NCBI GenBank assembly: GCA_910577165.1
Contig: CAJTLX010000037.1
Location: 1-33,984 of the forward strand
Direction: 5' to 3'
Length of the DNA: 33,984 bases
DNA from: an uncultured Lachnospiraceae bacterium
GTDB lineage: Bacteria > Bacillota > Clostridia > Lachnospirales > Lachnospiraceae
In this document: positions 25,453 through 33,181 of the stretch, piece by piece
Layout: each line of letters opens with the position of its first letter
Numbering within the stretch: the first letter of the stretch is position 1
Notes under the pieces: generated by a model
Databases searched by the model: none
What the model was told of the DNA's origin: nothing
Seen by the model: only the letters and a program-made list of their open reading frames with translations
Made by a program: the position numbers and the translations under genes

Positions 25453-25548
25453 CAGCGGGATGCGAAATCTGCACCGCAAGATAACTTTTCGTTCACACAG
25501 CAACTCCCCGTCCGCATGACACTTAACGCGCAAATTCCTACTCTGCTC
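25453..25548 (-). promoter_or_regulatory. Tetrahydrofolate (THF) riboswitch
   Basis: On the minus strand the conserved landmarks occur in order: CAGAGTAG, GCGCGTTAAGTG, GGACGGGGAGTTGC, GAACGAAA, TTGCGGTG and CGCATCCCGCTG. These match the THF-I riboswitch class that controls folate transport and synthesis in Firmicutes, and the first and last segments can pair to close the element. It starts about 12 bases after the expected transcription start and precedes a folate-type transporter gene. Confidence 0.88.
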
Positions 25549-25566
25549 AATTCGTTTGACGACTGC

Positions 25567-25595
25567 ATTATAGCACAAAGATTTTAAGAATGCAA
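25567..25595 (-). promoter_or_regulatory. Promoter of the THF riboswitch-folT transcript
   Basis: On the minus strand TTGCAT (25595-25590), a 17-base spacer and TATAAT (25572-25567). The expected start near 25560 is just upstream of the aptamer. Its -35 lies only 10 bases from the -35 of the divergent MocR promoter. Confidence 0.7.
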
Positions 25596-25605
25596 GAAAA
25601 TTTTC

Positions 25606-25634
25606 TTGTCATCCGACAAAAAATATCGTATGAT
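25606..25634 (+). promoter_or_regulatory. MocR-gene promoter with overlapping palindromes
   Basis: TTGTCA (25606-25611), a 17-base spacer and TATGAT (25629-25634) form a strong promoter. The -35 lies within TTGTC-ATCC-GACAA (25606-25619) and the -10 within ATATC-GTAT-GATAT. Either could be an operator for the MocR protein encoded downstream, which may also affect the divergent folT promoter. Confidence 0.6.
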
Positions 25635-25697
25635 ATATCCGATGCAAATCCCTGCGCATCCCCATCAAATATAGTATACATACGGAGGTTTGTTTTT

Positions 25698-27146
25698 ATG
25701 CTCACCTATTCCCTTGCCGATAAAGGCGCGGACAGCCTGTACCTTTATCTCTATAAATGTATAAAAAATGATATTGTAAAAGGGGTACTACCCTCCGGAA
25801 AAAAACTTCCCTCCAAGCGCAGTTTTGCTAAAAATCTTGGAGTCAGCAATATTACAGTGGAAAATGCCTACGCGCTGTTACAGTCAGAGGGATATATTTA
25901 TTCGCTCCCAAAGCGGGGGTTCTTTGTCTCGGATATCACATTTCCCGCCCCGACAAAATTTGCTTCTTTTTCCGCGCCAGTTCCGCAGAGAGAAGGGGAT
26001 TCTCCCCGCAAGGAAAAGGTCACCGCACCCACCTTTTTCGCCGATTTCGTAAACAATCACACGACCCCGGAAAGCTTCCCCTTTTCCATCTGGGCAAAAC
26101 TTTTGCGCGAGATAATCTCCCAGAAGAGCAATGAGCTGATGATTCCGCCCCCCTGCGGCGGAATCTATGAGCTTAGAAGTGCTATCTGCTCGCACCTAAA
26201 ACAATTTCGCGGCATGGAAATCACCCCGGAACAGGTGATTGTCGGCGCGGGAACGGACTATCTTTACAGTCTGCTAATCCTGTTGCTTGGACGTGACAAA
26301 ATCTATGCGGTTGAAAATCCTGGCTACACAAAAATTGAGAAGGTTTATCACAGTCACGGTGTCGACTGTCGTTTTATCAATATGGATTCCTCCGGCATTC
26401 TCGTGGAGGAATTAACCCGCAAGGACGCGGATATTGTACATATTTCACCTTCCCACCACTATCCGACTGGCATTGTAACCCCGGTAAGCCGACGCTATGA
26501 ACTGCTTAGCTGGGCAGCAGCGCGCCCCTCCCGCTATATTATCGAAGACGATTACGACTCCGAATTCCGCTTTGCCGCCTGTCCAATGCCGACTCTGCAA
26601 AGTATTGATACGATGGAGCGGGTGATCTATATCAATACCTTTACTAAGAGTCTTTCCTCCACCATCCGCATTAGCTATATGGTGTTGCCGCCCAGACTGT
26701 TAGCGCGGTTTTATCAGGAACTCTCTTTCTACTCCGGTACCGTTTCAAATTTTGAGCAGTACACTTTAGCAAAATTTATCCGCGACGGCTACTTTGAAAA
26801 ACATATCAACCGGATGCGCAATCACTACCGCACCATCCGCGATGATCTCCTCGCCCAGATTGCAAAAAGCCCGCTTGCCGGGTGCAGCACCATCACCGAG
26901 GAGAGCGCGGGACTGCATTTTATCCTGCGGCTTGACACAGAAAAATCGGATCAGGAACTGGTAAATAATGGAAAAAAGAACAGACTGAATCTCTCCTGTC
27001 TTTCCCAGTACTACCATAGGACTTCCCCCGAAATGCCAGACCATTCCTCCATGCACTCCCTGGTAATGAATTACTCCGGCATTTGCAGACAAAAGATTAA
27101 AGAAGCTGTACAGCGGCTTTGCAAGAGCGTTCTTACGACTTCCTAG
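25698..27146 (+). CDS. MocR-family (GntR HTH plus aminotransferase) regulator
   Basis: The start ATG 25698 has GGAGG ten bases upstream; the longer frame to 25590 covers the promoter. The 482-residue protein has a GntR winged helix at about 8-78 (KLPSKRSFAKNLGVSNITVE, GYIYSLPKRGFFV) joined by a Pro/Ser-rich linker to a fold-type I aminotransferase domain. PLP contacts visible are SPSHHYPTG, EDDYDSEFR and the Schiff-base Lys317 in INTFTKSLS. MocR proteins use PLP or a PLP adduct to control vitamin B6, GABA, taurine or amino-acid genes. Here it is divergent from a folate transporter, so the target may be that promoter or itself. The end overlaps the convergent Gx-transporter gene by 14 bases. 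Confidence 0.88.
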   Translation: MLTYSLADKGADSLYLYLYKCIKNDIVKGVLPSGKKLPSKRSFAKNLGVSNITVENAYALLQSEGYIYSLPKRGFFVSDITFPAPTKFASFSAPVPQREGDSPRKEKVTAPTFFADFVNNHTTPESFPFSIWAKLLREIISQKSNELMIPPPCGGIYELRSAICSHLKQFRGMEITPEQVIVGAGTDYLYSLLILLLGRDKIYAVENPGYTKIEKVYHSHGVDCRFINMDSSGILVEELTRKDADIVHISPSHHYPTGIVTPVSRRYELLSWAAARPSRYIIEDDYDSEFRFAACPMPTLQSIDTMERVIYINTFTKSLSSTIRISYMVLPPRLLARFYQELSFYSGTVSNFEQYTLAKFIRDGYFEKHINRMRNHYRTIRDDLLAQIAKSPLAGCSTITEESAGLHFILRLDTEKSDQELVNNGKKNRLNLSCLSQYYHRTSPEMPDHSSMHSLVMNYSGICRQKIKEAVQRLCKSVLTTS

Positions 27147-27654
27147 TATGATTTTTTTTCTGTCCCGTCTCTCTGCGCAGGATTACGGGCAGAATCCGCG
27201 CGGAGAGAATTCCCATCAACATTCCGGTAAATACTCCCGCCGCGATAAGCACCGGGATATAGTACAGCACTGCCTTATTTTTGCTTATCCATGCCGCCGC
27301 ACAGATCTGACCGATATTATGCGATACACCACCCGCAATACTAACACCAACCACAGAAAATCCCTTTTTTCTTTTTAGCAGGAACATAATAAAAAAACTT
27401 AATATCCCCCCGGCAAAGCTGTAGAGAAAGGAAACTCCATTTCCAAACAAAAAGGAGGAGAGAATAATCCGCACAGTGGAAATCAGAAGAACTTCGCTGG
27501 GGGAAAGATAATAAAGTCCGGTGACAACCACAAGATTTGCCAGTCCGAGTTTCACTCCCGGCACGCCAAAATGAATGGGCAAAATAGCCTCTATGTAAGA
27601 AAATATCATTGCGAGTGCCACAAGTACCGCACAGTACGCAGTCTTTCTTCCCAT
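27133..27654 (-). CDS. Gx transporter family / heptaprenyl diphosphate synthase component I-like membrane protein
   Basis: The 173-residue protein has about five hydrophobic spans and the family pattern IFSYIEAILPIHFGVPGVKLG, then RIILSSFLFGNG and SIAGGVSHNIGQ with conserved His/Asn. The family is annotated either as Gx transporter or as heptaprenyl diphosphate synthase component I, although it is an integral membrane protein, unlike the HepS enzyme of Bacillus. In Listeria-type extracellular electron transfer loci I recall a member of this family as EetB. It starts at ATG 27654 behind AAGGAGG, 27 bases after the NusG-II-like gene, and is last in a three-gene set. Its biochemical role is not settled. 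Confidence 0.8.
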   Translation of the reverse strand: MGRKTAYCAVLVALAMIFSYIEAILPIHFGVPGVKLGLANLVVVTGLYYLSPSEVLLISTVRIILSSFLFGNGVSFLYSFAGGILSFFIMFLLKRKKGFSVVGVSIAGGVSHNIGQICAAAWISKNKAVLYYIPVLIAAGVFTGMLMGILSARILPVILRRETGQKKNHTRKS

Positions 27655-27681
27655 AATCTTCCTCCTTCTTTACTGACGCAT

Positions 27682-28038
27682 CTATTGTGCAACCGCATCC
27701 GACGACAAATTTTGTCCTATCACCTCGATCACTAATTTGTGCGGCAGACATACAATCGTCTGTTCCGCCCTGCGAATTTTCCCCTGCCGGATACAGTATC
27801 CGTCCGGACAGTCCGCCTCCTCCATCCACGCAGTTCCATTTCCAAGATAAAGAATATTTTTGCCGCACTCCTGCTCAATCACCACTTCCTGCTCTGAAAA
27901 AAGCGAATATACCCCATATAATTGCCCGTCCACCGTAATCCGAACCTCTTCCCCTGCTTCTTTATCCGGCAGGAGGAAAAACAAAAAAGCTGCAATAAAA
28001 AGAAGAGCCGCTGCCAAGATAATATCCCTTTTTTTCAA
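27682..28038 (-). CDS. NusG domain II-containing membrane-anchored protein
   Basis: The 118-residue protein has one N-terminal span (ILAAALLFIAAFLFFLLP) and an extracytoplasmic NusG-II-type beta domain. The end of the domain shows the cysteine pattern seen in this family: ADCPDGYCIRQGKI followed by IVCLPHKLVIEV. The start is probably TTG 28038, behind GGAGGG; there is no ATG nearby in frame. It is not a transcription factor: the fold is shared with NusG but the protein faces outside. In Firmicutes it typically accompanies Gx transporter and ApbE genes, and I recall a relative as EetA in flavin-based electron transfer loci. Here it lies between exactly those two neighbours. Confidence 0.8.
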   Translation of the reverse strand: MKKRDIILAAALLFIAAFLFFLLPDKEAGEEVRITVDGQLYGVYSLFSEQEVVIEQECGKNILYLGNGTAWMEEADCPDGYCIRQGKIRRAEQTIVCLPHKLVIEVIGQNLSSDAVAQ

Positions 28039-28112
28039 ATTTTCCCTCCATTTCTAATTTCTATTTTCCATAAATTTATATTTAAGATTTTCTGATTTTC
28101 ATAAGTTTACAT

Positions 28113-29171
28113 TTAAGGTTCCTGCTTAATTAAATTTATCGGAAATGTTGAGGAAAATACTTTAACAATCCCCTCCGTTATATATAATTCCTGATTTTTT
28201 GTATAAAAGACCGCATCAAATTCTTCCGAATGTTCCCGCCAAAACTGGATTGCTCTCTCCTTCCCCATAATAAAAAGTGCCGTGGACAATCCGTCCGCAA
28301 GTGTTCCGTCCCCACTGACTACGGTGACAGAAACAAATTCCGAATCCGCCGGATACCCCGTCGCGGGATCTAAAATATGGTGATATCGCACCCCATCCTG
28401 TTCAAAATAGCGTTCATAGCTGCCGGAAGTAATAACCGCACAGTCTTTTACTTGCAAAACGCCCAGATAATCTTCCCCGCCCTCCGGGTTTTGCAGCGCG
28501 ATATTCCATAAACTTCCATCCGGCTTTGTGCCAAGCACCTGTACATTTCCCCCAAGACTAACCAGCCCGCTTACAATCCCCCTCTCCCGGTAAATCTCCA
28601 TAATCCGTGTGGAGGCAAAGCCCTTTGCAATTCCTCCAAGATCGATCTGCATTCCCTCCATCCCAAAGCTTACATATTCCCCCTTCTCACTAAGCACAAT
28701 CTGCGCCGCATCCACTTTCTTTCTAAGTTCTGAAATTTCAGTATCCAACGGGATATGATATGTTTTTTCCGGAAATCCCCAAGCCTGCATTAGTGGATAG
28801 ATACTGATATCAAAGGCTCCCTCGGTCAATGTACATAATTTTTGGGCATATTTTAATAAAGATAGAGTATCCTCGGAAACCACCCCTCCTCCGAAAGCAT
28901 TGATTTTTGTGATCTCGCTGGTCTTGCTCCCCGTGGAAAAAAGACTTTCCAGCCGTTCTATTTCCTCCTTTGCCGCGTTTACCGCCGCTTCTCTGCTTTC
29001 TTCCTCACCGTAAGCTAAAACCCGCATAAAAGTATCCATCGCAAAAAATTCAAGTTCTGTTCCATCCTCTTTTTTTCCTGCCTGTCGGCTTGCACAGCCA
29101 GAAAGAAGGCAGCAGAACAAAATAAAACTAAATTTTATTAAGGCGGTTTTATATTTGTAAATTTTTTCCAT
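28113..29171 (-). CDS. apbE: FAD:protein FMN transferase, ApbE family lipoprotein
   Basis: I chose ATG 29171 (AGAAGGG upstream) over TTG 29180. The 352-residue product has a lipoprotein signal ending LLSGC. It then shows ApbE features: AMDTFMRVLAYG, a DLGGIAKGFAS motif, LGGNVQVLG, ILDPATGYPAD and GDGTLADGLSTALFIMG, whose aspartates bind metal. The enzyme transfers FMN from FAD to a threonine of target proteins outside the membrane, for example FMN-binding domains of Rnf, Nqr or extracellular reductases. It leads an operon with NusG-II and Gx-transporter genes, like FmnB in Listeria-type loci. No acceptor protein with an FMN-binding motif is in the window. All key segments are present. Confidence 0.9.
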   Translation of the reverse strand: MEKIYKYKTALIKFSFILFCCLLSGCASRQAGKKEDGTELEFFAMDTFMRVLAYGEEESREAAVNAAKEEIERLESLFSTGSKTSEITKINAFGGGVVSEDTLSLLKYAQKLCTLTEGAFDISIYPLMQAWGFPEKTYHIPLDTEISELRKKVDAAQIVLSEKGEYVSFGMEGMQIDLGGIAKGFASTRIMEIYRERGIVSGLVSLGGNVQVLGTKPDGSLWNIALQNPEGGEDYLGVLQVKDCAVITSGSYERYFEQDGVRYHHILDPATGYPADSEFVSVTVVSGDGTLADGLSTALFIMGKERAIQFWREHSEEFDAVFYTKNQELYITEGIVKVFSSTFPINLIKQEP

Positions 29172-29239
29172 AAGCAACAACCCTTCTCAAGCAACTATTT
29201 TCCATTCGCGCCCCTGCGCATAAAAAAAATTCCGCTCCA

Positions 29240-29268
29240 ATTATAGCAGGATATTTTTTGGATTGCAA
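29240..29268 (-). promoter_or_regulatory. Promoter of the apbE-led operon
   Basis: On the minus strand TTGCAA (29268-29263), a 17-base spacer and TATAAT (29245-29240). The start would fall near 29233, about 60 bases before ATG 29171. It sits directly after the terminator of the upstream DUF3793 gene. Confidence 0.7.
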
Positions 29269-29272
29269 TTAG

Positions 29273-29312
29273 AAAAAGAAACGAGCCGTCACAGAAAATT
29301 CTGTAACGACTC
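29273..29312 (-). terminator. Terminator of the DUF3793 gene
   Basis: On the minus strand GAGTCGTTACAGAA (29312-29299) pairs fully, with two G-U pairs, to TTCTGTGACGGCTC (29296-29283), followed by GTTTCTTTTTC. The gene's stop is at 29336. On the plus strand the hairpin is also followed by a T run. Confidence 0.85.
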
Positions 29313-29335
29313 ATTTTTTGCAGGCGGTGCACCCC

Positions 29336-29896
29336 TTAATCCTGTGGAGCAGCCATTGCAAGCTGCATGATGCTTTCGCCCTCCTGCCACAGACGCATAT
29401 ATGCCTTGCTGCAGCGTTGAAGCCTTGCAAAAACATATTTCGCGCTCTCTTCCTCTGCGTACACTTTCCAATATCCGGCGCATTTGCAGTGCCGCCCACC
29501 GTAATGGATAAATCCTATCACATCCCTTGGCGGATATCCTAAAAACAATCCGATCTCATGCGGAAATCCGTCTTTTTTCAGGCGCGCACGCAGTGTTGCA
29601 ATCGCGTTGTCCTCCTCCTGTGTTTTGTAACCATAATGCTTAAGAATCCGAAAAGCCATGGGGTCTGAGAGGTCGCGTTTTAATTCCCCTGGTCGATACA
29701 CATAGATTAGTGCATTTTCTTTCTTTTGCAGCATACACAGCTTTATCCCCTTTTTATGCAGGCATAAATTCCAGCAGACCAGGCTTTTCTCAAGTCCTGC
29801 TCCCACACCCGCAGGATAGGAAAACAAATTTGCTGTTTTTAAGGAAGCCAATGTCGGCGCACAATATTTGATTAAATATTTTTCCAGTCGTTCCAT
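29336..29896 (-). CDS. DUF3793 family protein
   Basis: The start ATG 29896 has AGGAGG immediately upstream; the in-frame extension to 29962 is discarded. The 186-residue protein shows family landmarks: CAPTLASLKTANLFSYP, a segment ALIYVYRPGELKRDL, GFPHEIGLFLGYPPRDVIGF, and GYWKVYAEEESAK, ending in a cysteine-containing helix. Members are common in Clostridia, often near flavodoxin or metal-handling genes, and have no established function. There is no signal peptide, so it is cytoplasmic. It is a single-gene unit between an unknown protein (97 bases upstream) and the apbE operon, ended by its own terminator. Family assignment is from memory of motifs. Confidence 0.8.
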   Translation of the reverse strand: MERLEKYLIKYCAPTLASLKTANLFSYPAGVGAGLEKSLVCWNLCLHKKGIKLCMLQKKENALIYVYRPGELKRDLSDPMAFRILKHYGYKTQEEDNAIATLRARLKKDGFPHEIGLFLGYPPRDVIGFIHYGGRHCKCAGYWKVYAEEESAKYVFARLQRCSKAYMRLWQEGESIMQLAMAAPQD

Positions 29897-29993
29897 TTTC
29901 CTCCTCTTCAGTTGATTGTTTTTCACTTCCTCTGTTATCTTTCCCGCAAAGCAAAAATTCATACGTATTTTTATATCCGGTGTTCTGGAATAT

Positions 29994-31316
29994 TTATTGT
30001 ACTACTATCGTTTCGTATTTTAATGTCAAATAATTTTCGTACATTTTCCTGCCGATCTCGTTTGCTGTGTAGAGCGGACCGCCCGGATACTCGCAAAAAA
30101 TTCGCTCTCCCCGGTATTCCGGATGATTCAGGCGGTAGATATTCTCATAAGGGTCGGTAAGTTTGGGAAGCTTTGCCACATTTTCCGCAATAAGATCTTT
30201 TTGCATCTGCATCATTTCCTGCGCCGTATAAAATTTTCCGATATCCTGGTTCATATACTTTGCCCAGAATGCTTTCTCCCTATCAATATACATGGAATCC
30301 CCAACAGTTATCGTATAATTTGGCACTCCCTTATCCGTTCCACTAAGAAATTTTCTAAATTCTTCCAGATCAATTTTATCTTCCAGAAAATCTTTCCAGA
30401 AATTCTCATTGGAGGCAAAGCGCATATTCCAGTCTGCAGGAAATTCTTCTAAAAATTTCATCACTTTGTTGTATTCTTCCTTGTTGTTAAAACGGATTGA
30501 CCATTCCTCCCCCGCTTCGCCAGCTTTCCTACAAAAAATCCCATCTTCTGTATAGCAGGTAATATAATGGACTGGCTCTTCATCCTGCTTACCGGACGGG
30601 TAAGTTGCCGTCGTATAATTTCCAGCTAAAAGAGCAGTCTCCTGCACCCCGGTTTGTTTTTGTTGACTTACACTATTTTCCTTTTCCTCCATCCTCTTTT
30701 GATGTTCCTCGCGCATCTGTGTGCGAATGGAGTCTTCCAGCTCGTCAAATTTCTCCAGGAGTTTATCCCATTCCCGCTCCGTAAAGGAGGCGGCACCAAT
30801 AACATAACTTGGCTCCGACTCCCCATTCTGAAATTTAACATAGAGTTCCTCAATCGTTTTCTTTAAGAATTTCTGGTAATCCATCTTCTTTATTTCTGAA
30901 GATTCTTCGTTTTCTGAATTTTCCAGTTTTTGGATCACCGCCCGGTAAAACTCTTTTTCCTGTGCGCGGTACTGTGCAATTTCCATATTCTTTGTCCCAG
31001 CAGACGGATGTTCTAAATCGTAGAGCATATTTTTTACCGCCTGCAATGCAGAAGCCGCATTTCCGCCAAATACATCCTGCGGATCGGTTACGCCATTATA
31101 CAGGTTTTCCAACTGCTGCAAAGTAATCTGAGAGATATGATTCATTTTTCCATAAGGGCGATAGCCCGACTCCTCCGCCGCCTGGCGAATTGCCTCTTTT
31201 ACCGTCTCCGGCGCATTTGGCGCGAATGAAAAAAAGTCCATCTCCTGTTTCGTGGATTTTGCCCTCGCTGAATAAACCGATCCCGAATATCCGGCTTGTA
31301 CTGTTCCTACTGCCAT
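29994..31316 (-). CDS. Uncharacterised 440-residue Clostridia protein
   Basis: AAAGGAGGAAC precedes ATG 31316, so that start is firm; the frame open to 31445 is leader. The N-terminus MAVGTVQAGYSGSVYSAR is small-residue rich without a hydrophobic signal, resembling ends of flagellar or non-classically exported proteins. Then come FAPNAPETVKEAIRQAAEE, a SALQAVKNMLYDLEHP segment, a long charged coiled-coil region (about 130-235), and a C-terminal half with PVHYITCYTEDGIFCRK and GRKMYENYLTLKY. From memory, related proteins with the NAPE and ALYDLEHP blocks occur in multiple copies in Lachnospiraceae and are unnamed. It is monocistronic in appearance. I assign no function. Confidence 0.6.
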   Translation of the reverse strand: MAVGTVQAGYSGSVYSARAKSTKQEMDFFSFAPNAPETVKEAIRQAAEESGYRPYGKMNHISQITLQQLENLYNGVTDPQDVFGGNAASALQAVKNMLYDLEHPSAGTKNMEIAQYRAQEKEFYRAVIQKLENSENEESSEIKKMDYQKFLKKTIEELYVKFQNGESEPSYVIGAASFTEREWDKLLEKFDELEDSIRTQMREEHQKRMEEKENSVSQQKQTGVQETALLAGNYTTATYPSGKQDEEPVHYITCYTEDGIFCRKAGEAGEEWSIRFNNKEEYNKVMKFLEEFPADWNMRFASNENFWKDFLEDKIDLEEFRKFLSGTDKGVPNYTITVGDSMYIDREKAFWAKYMNQDIGKFYTAQEMMQMQKDLIAENVAKLPKLTDPYENIYRLNHPEYRGERIFCEYPGGPLYTANEIGRKMYENYLTLKYETIVVQ

Positions 31317-31544
31317 GTTCCTCCTTTCTGCAGTCCATCTGACAATCCGGACTGCGCCGCTTTCCAAATGGTCCAAGCGGCTTATTTTTGCGCAGACTTG
31401 CCTATAGGAATTTGCTGCCGATGTAGCTAGCATACTAGCATACAAGCTGCGCGGTGAGCAGAAAATTCTTCCCCGCTCAATCTAAGTAATATTTGACAGA
31501 AAAAAGTATCAGGAAATATTTTTAAGTACAGAAACTAAAAATTT
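31317..31544. other. Leader region of the 440-residue protein gene
   Basis: No gene is supported here. On the minus strand a GCCGCTT/AAGCGGC hairpin (about 31363-31387) and a CAGTCC/GGACTG hairpin (31331-31354) lie just before the binding site. A perfect tandem of the octamer TAGCATAC occurs at 31428-31443. I could not pick a clear -35/-10 pair. The hairpin next to the ribosome binding site could affect translation. Confidence 0.4.
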
Positions 31545-31602
31545 CCAAATACAAAATGACGCTATGACTTCCCTTTTTCCCTCCTGGAAATCATAACGCC
31601 AT
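31545..31602 (-). terminator. Terminator downstream of larC
   Basis: On the minus strand ATGGCGTTATGATTTCC (31602-31586) pairs with GGGAAGTCATAGCGTCAT (31573-31556) using several G-U pairs, then TTTTGTATTT. It lies about 105 bases after the larC stop at 31707. Confidence 0.65.
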
Positions 31603-31706
31603 CCATAGCATTTATATATTTTATCCAAATGAATATGATAAATATGTTTATTTAGACTATTTTTCTGCCAAACCCAATCTATATATCGGCAGAAAACGAA
31701 AAAAAT

Positions 31707-32996
31707 TTAGCCCTCTGTTTCCCGCTGTATTTTTTCATAAGCCTCGTTCAAACTGATCTTTTGTTCTCTTGCAATTTGCGCGATATCCTCATATTCATAT
31801 TTTTCACGGGAAAATTCTTCCTCCAAAAAGCTGCCCTTTGATTCCTTGCGGCGCACCGTTCCATAGGAAGTTTCAATGGATGTGATCCCGCGCTCAAGAA
31901 GATAGCGCGCGCGCTCCGCTTTGCGAATGCCAATGGTGGTGGTATGTTTAAACAAAAGAGATACCATCTGCACTTCCTTCTCCGGCGCACATAAAACAGT
32001 AAGCAATACACCCGGTCGTGCCTTTTTCATTCCTGCGGGTAGAGTAAAGACCTCAAGCGCGCCCCCCTCAAATAAAGATTCCATCGCAAAGCCTATTGCC
32101 TCCGCAGTCATATCGTCAAGATTGCAGGAAAGTTCAATTACCCTGTCCATTGAAAATGTATCTTTTACAGGTGCGTCCGAATCCTTTAGCGACTCGCCAA
32201 GAAATGCACGGACACAGTTTGCCTCCTCAAAATCCTTTTTCCCCATGCCGTACCCGATTGCCGCAGTTTTCATTACTGGCATTTCTCCAAAGCGCGTGGC
32301 AAAGTGTTTTAACAATGCTGCTCCGGTCGGTGTACATAATTCTCCTTTTACATTGCCGCTGTAAATTGGTACATCTTTTAAAATATATGCCGTAGCGGGC
32401 GCGGGAACTGGCAGAATACCGTGCGCACAATGCACTTGTCCGCTTCCGACATGGATCGGCGAAACTACTACCTCCTCCGGTTCCAGACGATCCATCAGCA
32501 TACAGACCGCAGTGATATCTGCAACCGCATCAAGAGTGCCAACCTCGTGAAAATGAATCTCTGTGACAGGGGCATTATGTGCATGGCTCTCCGCCTCCGC
32601 AATCAGGCGGTATACTGCCATAATATCTTCCCTCACCTTCTCTGGAAGTGCAAGATGTTCACGCACAAGATGCTCAATATCGCCCAGAGTCGTGTGGGAA
32701 TGTGTGTGATCATGGGAATGTCCCGATGAAGATCCATGCATATGATCATGGGAATGATTATGGGGATGTTCTGATACATCATGACTTTCTTCCTGTACAC
32801 CGTCCACAGTAACAGAAATATAGGTACCTGAAATTTCACATTTTATGACTCTTTTTTTCTCCATCCGCACACCGGGAATCCCAAGGGCAGCAAATTCTTT
32901 TAAGAATTCCTCCGGATCGGGCAAAAGTTCTAGGAGTGCTGCGGTCAGCATATCCCCTGCTGCCCCCATCCCGCAATCAAAATAAATGGTTTTCAT
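31707..32996 (-). CDS. larC: LarC, nickel insertion enzyme of the nickel-pincer cofactor
   Basis: The 429-residue protein begins MKTIYFDCGMGAAGDM, the family signature, and includes TEIHFHEVGTLDAVADI, CTPTGAALLKHF and the C-terminal LSCNLDDMTAEAIGFAME. Residues 72-101 are a histidine-rich stretch with about a dozen His, expected to bind nickel. LarC is a CTP-dependent cyclometallase that inserts Ni into the dithio-pincer mononucleotide made by LarB and LarE; the cofactor serves LarA lactate racemase and related epimerases. In Lactiplantibacillus plantarum the protein is made through a frameshift between larC1 and larC2; here it is one continuous frame. AAGGAG at the end of a repeat unit precedes ATG 32996. 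larB is upstream; larE and larA are not in the window. Confidence 0.93.
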   Translation of the reverse strand: MKTIYFDCGMGAAGDMLTAALLELLPDPEEFLKEFAALGIPGVRMEKKRVIKCEISGTYISVTVDGVQEESHDVSEHPHNHSHDHMHGSSSGHSHDHTHSHTTLGDIEHLVREHLALPEKVREDIMAVYRLIAEAESHAHNAPVTEIHFHEVGTLDAVADITAVCMLMDRLEPEEVVVSPIHVGSGQVHCAHGILPVPAPATAYILKDVPIYSGNVKGELCTPTGAALLKHFATRFGEMPVMKTAAIGYGMGKKDFEEANCVRAFLGESLKDSDAPVKDTFSMDRVIELSCNLDDMTAEAIGFAMESLFEGGALEVFTLPAGMKKARPGVLLTVLCAPEKEVQMVSLLFKHTTTIGIRKAERARYLLERGITSIETSYGTVRRKESKGSFLEEEFSREKYEYEDIAQIAREQKISLNEAYEKIQRETEG

Positions 32997-33008
32997 AATT
33001 GGTTCTCC

Positions 33009-33181
33009 TTATTTAGTTCCGCAGAATCCCTTTTCAACGCCCCTTTCTGGAAGGAATTTTATTCGCTTCGCTCTTAAAATTTCTTCCGGCGTTGCTTTGG
33101 GTTCTGCTGTTTTTTAGCTTTTATTTAGTTCCGCAGAATCCCTTTTCAACGCCCCTTTAACATTGCTTTGGGTTCTGCTGT
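33009..33181. repeat. Duplicated hairpin element between larB and larC
   Basis: A 38-base segment beginning TTATTTAGTTCCGCAG is perfectly repeated at 33009-33046 and 33121-33158. A 19-base segment TTGCTTTGGGTTCTGCTGT is perfectly repeated at 33092-33110 and 33163-33181. The two segment types are inverted relatives (GCAGAAtCCC against GGGTTCTGC), so each unit can fold into a hairpin. The left unit has about 41 extra bases, themselves an inverted repeat (GGAAGGAATTTTA/TAAAATTTCTTCC). The right unit contains the larB stop codon and the left one ends at the larC ribosome binding site. Confidence 0.85.

Noticed and set aside
25279..25578. 99-residue open frame on the minus strand
   Set aside because: It coincides with the THF riboswitch and its terminator and lacks a ribosome binding site.
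33009..33181. Possible CRISPR array
   Set aside because: There are only two unit copies, with unequal inverted components and no spacer pattern; it is a duplicated hairpin element.
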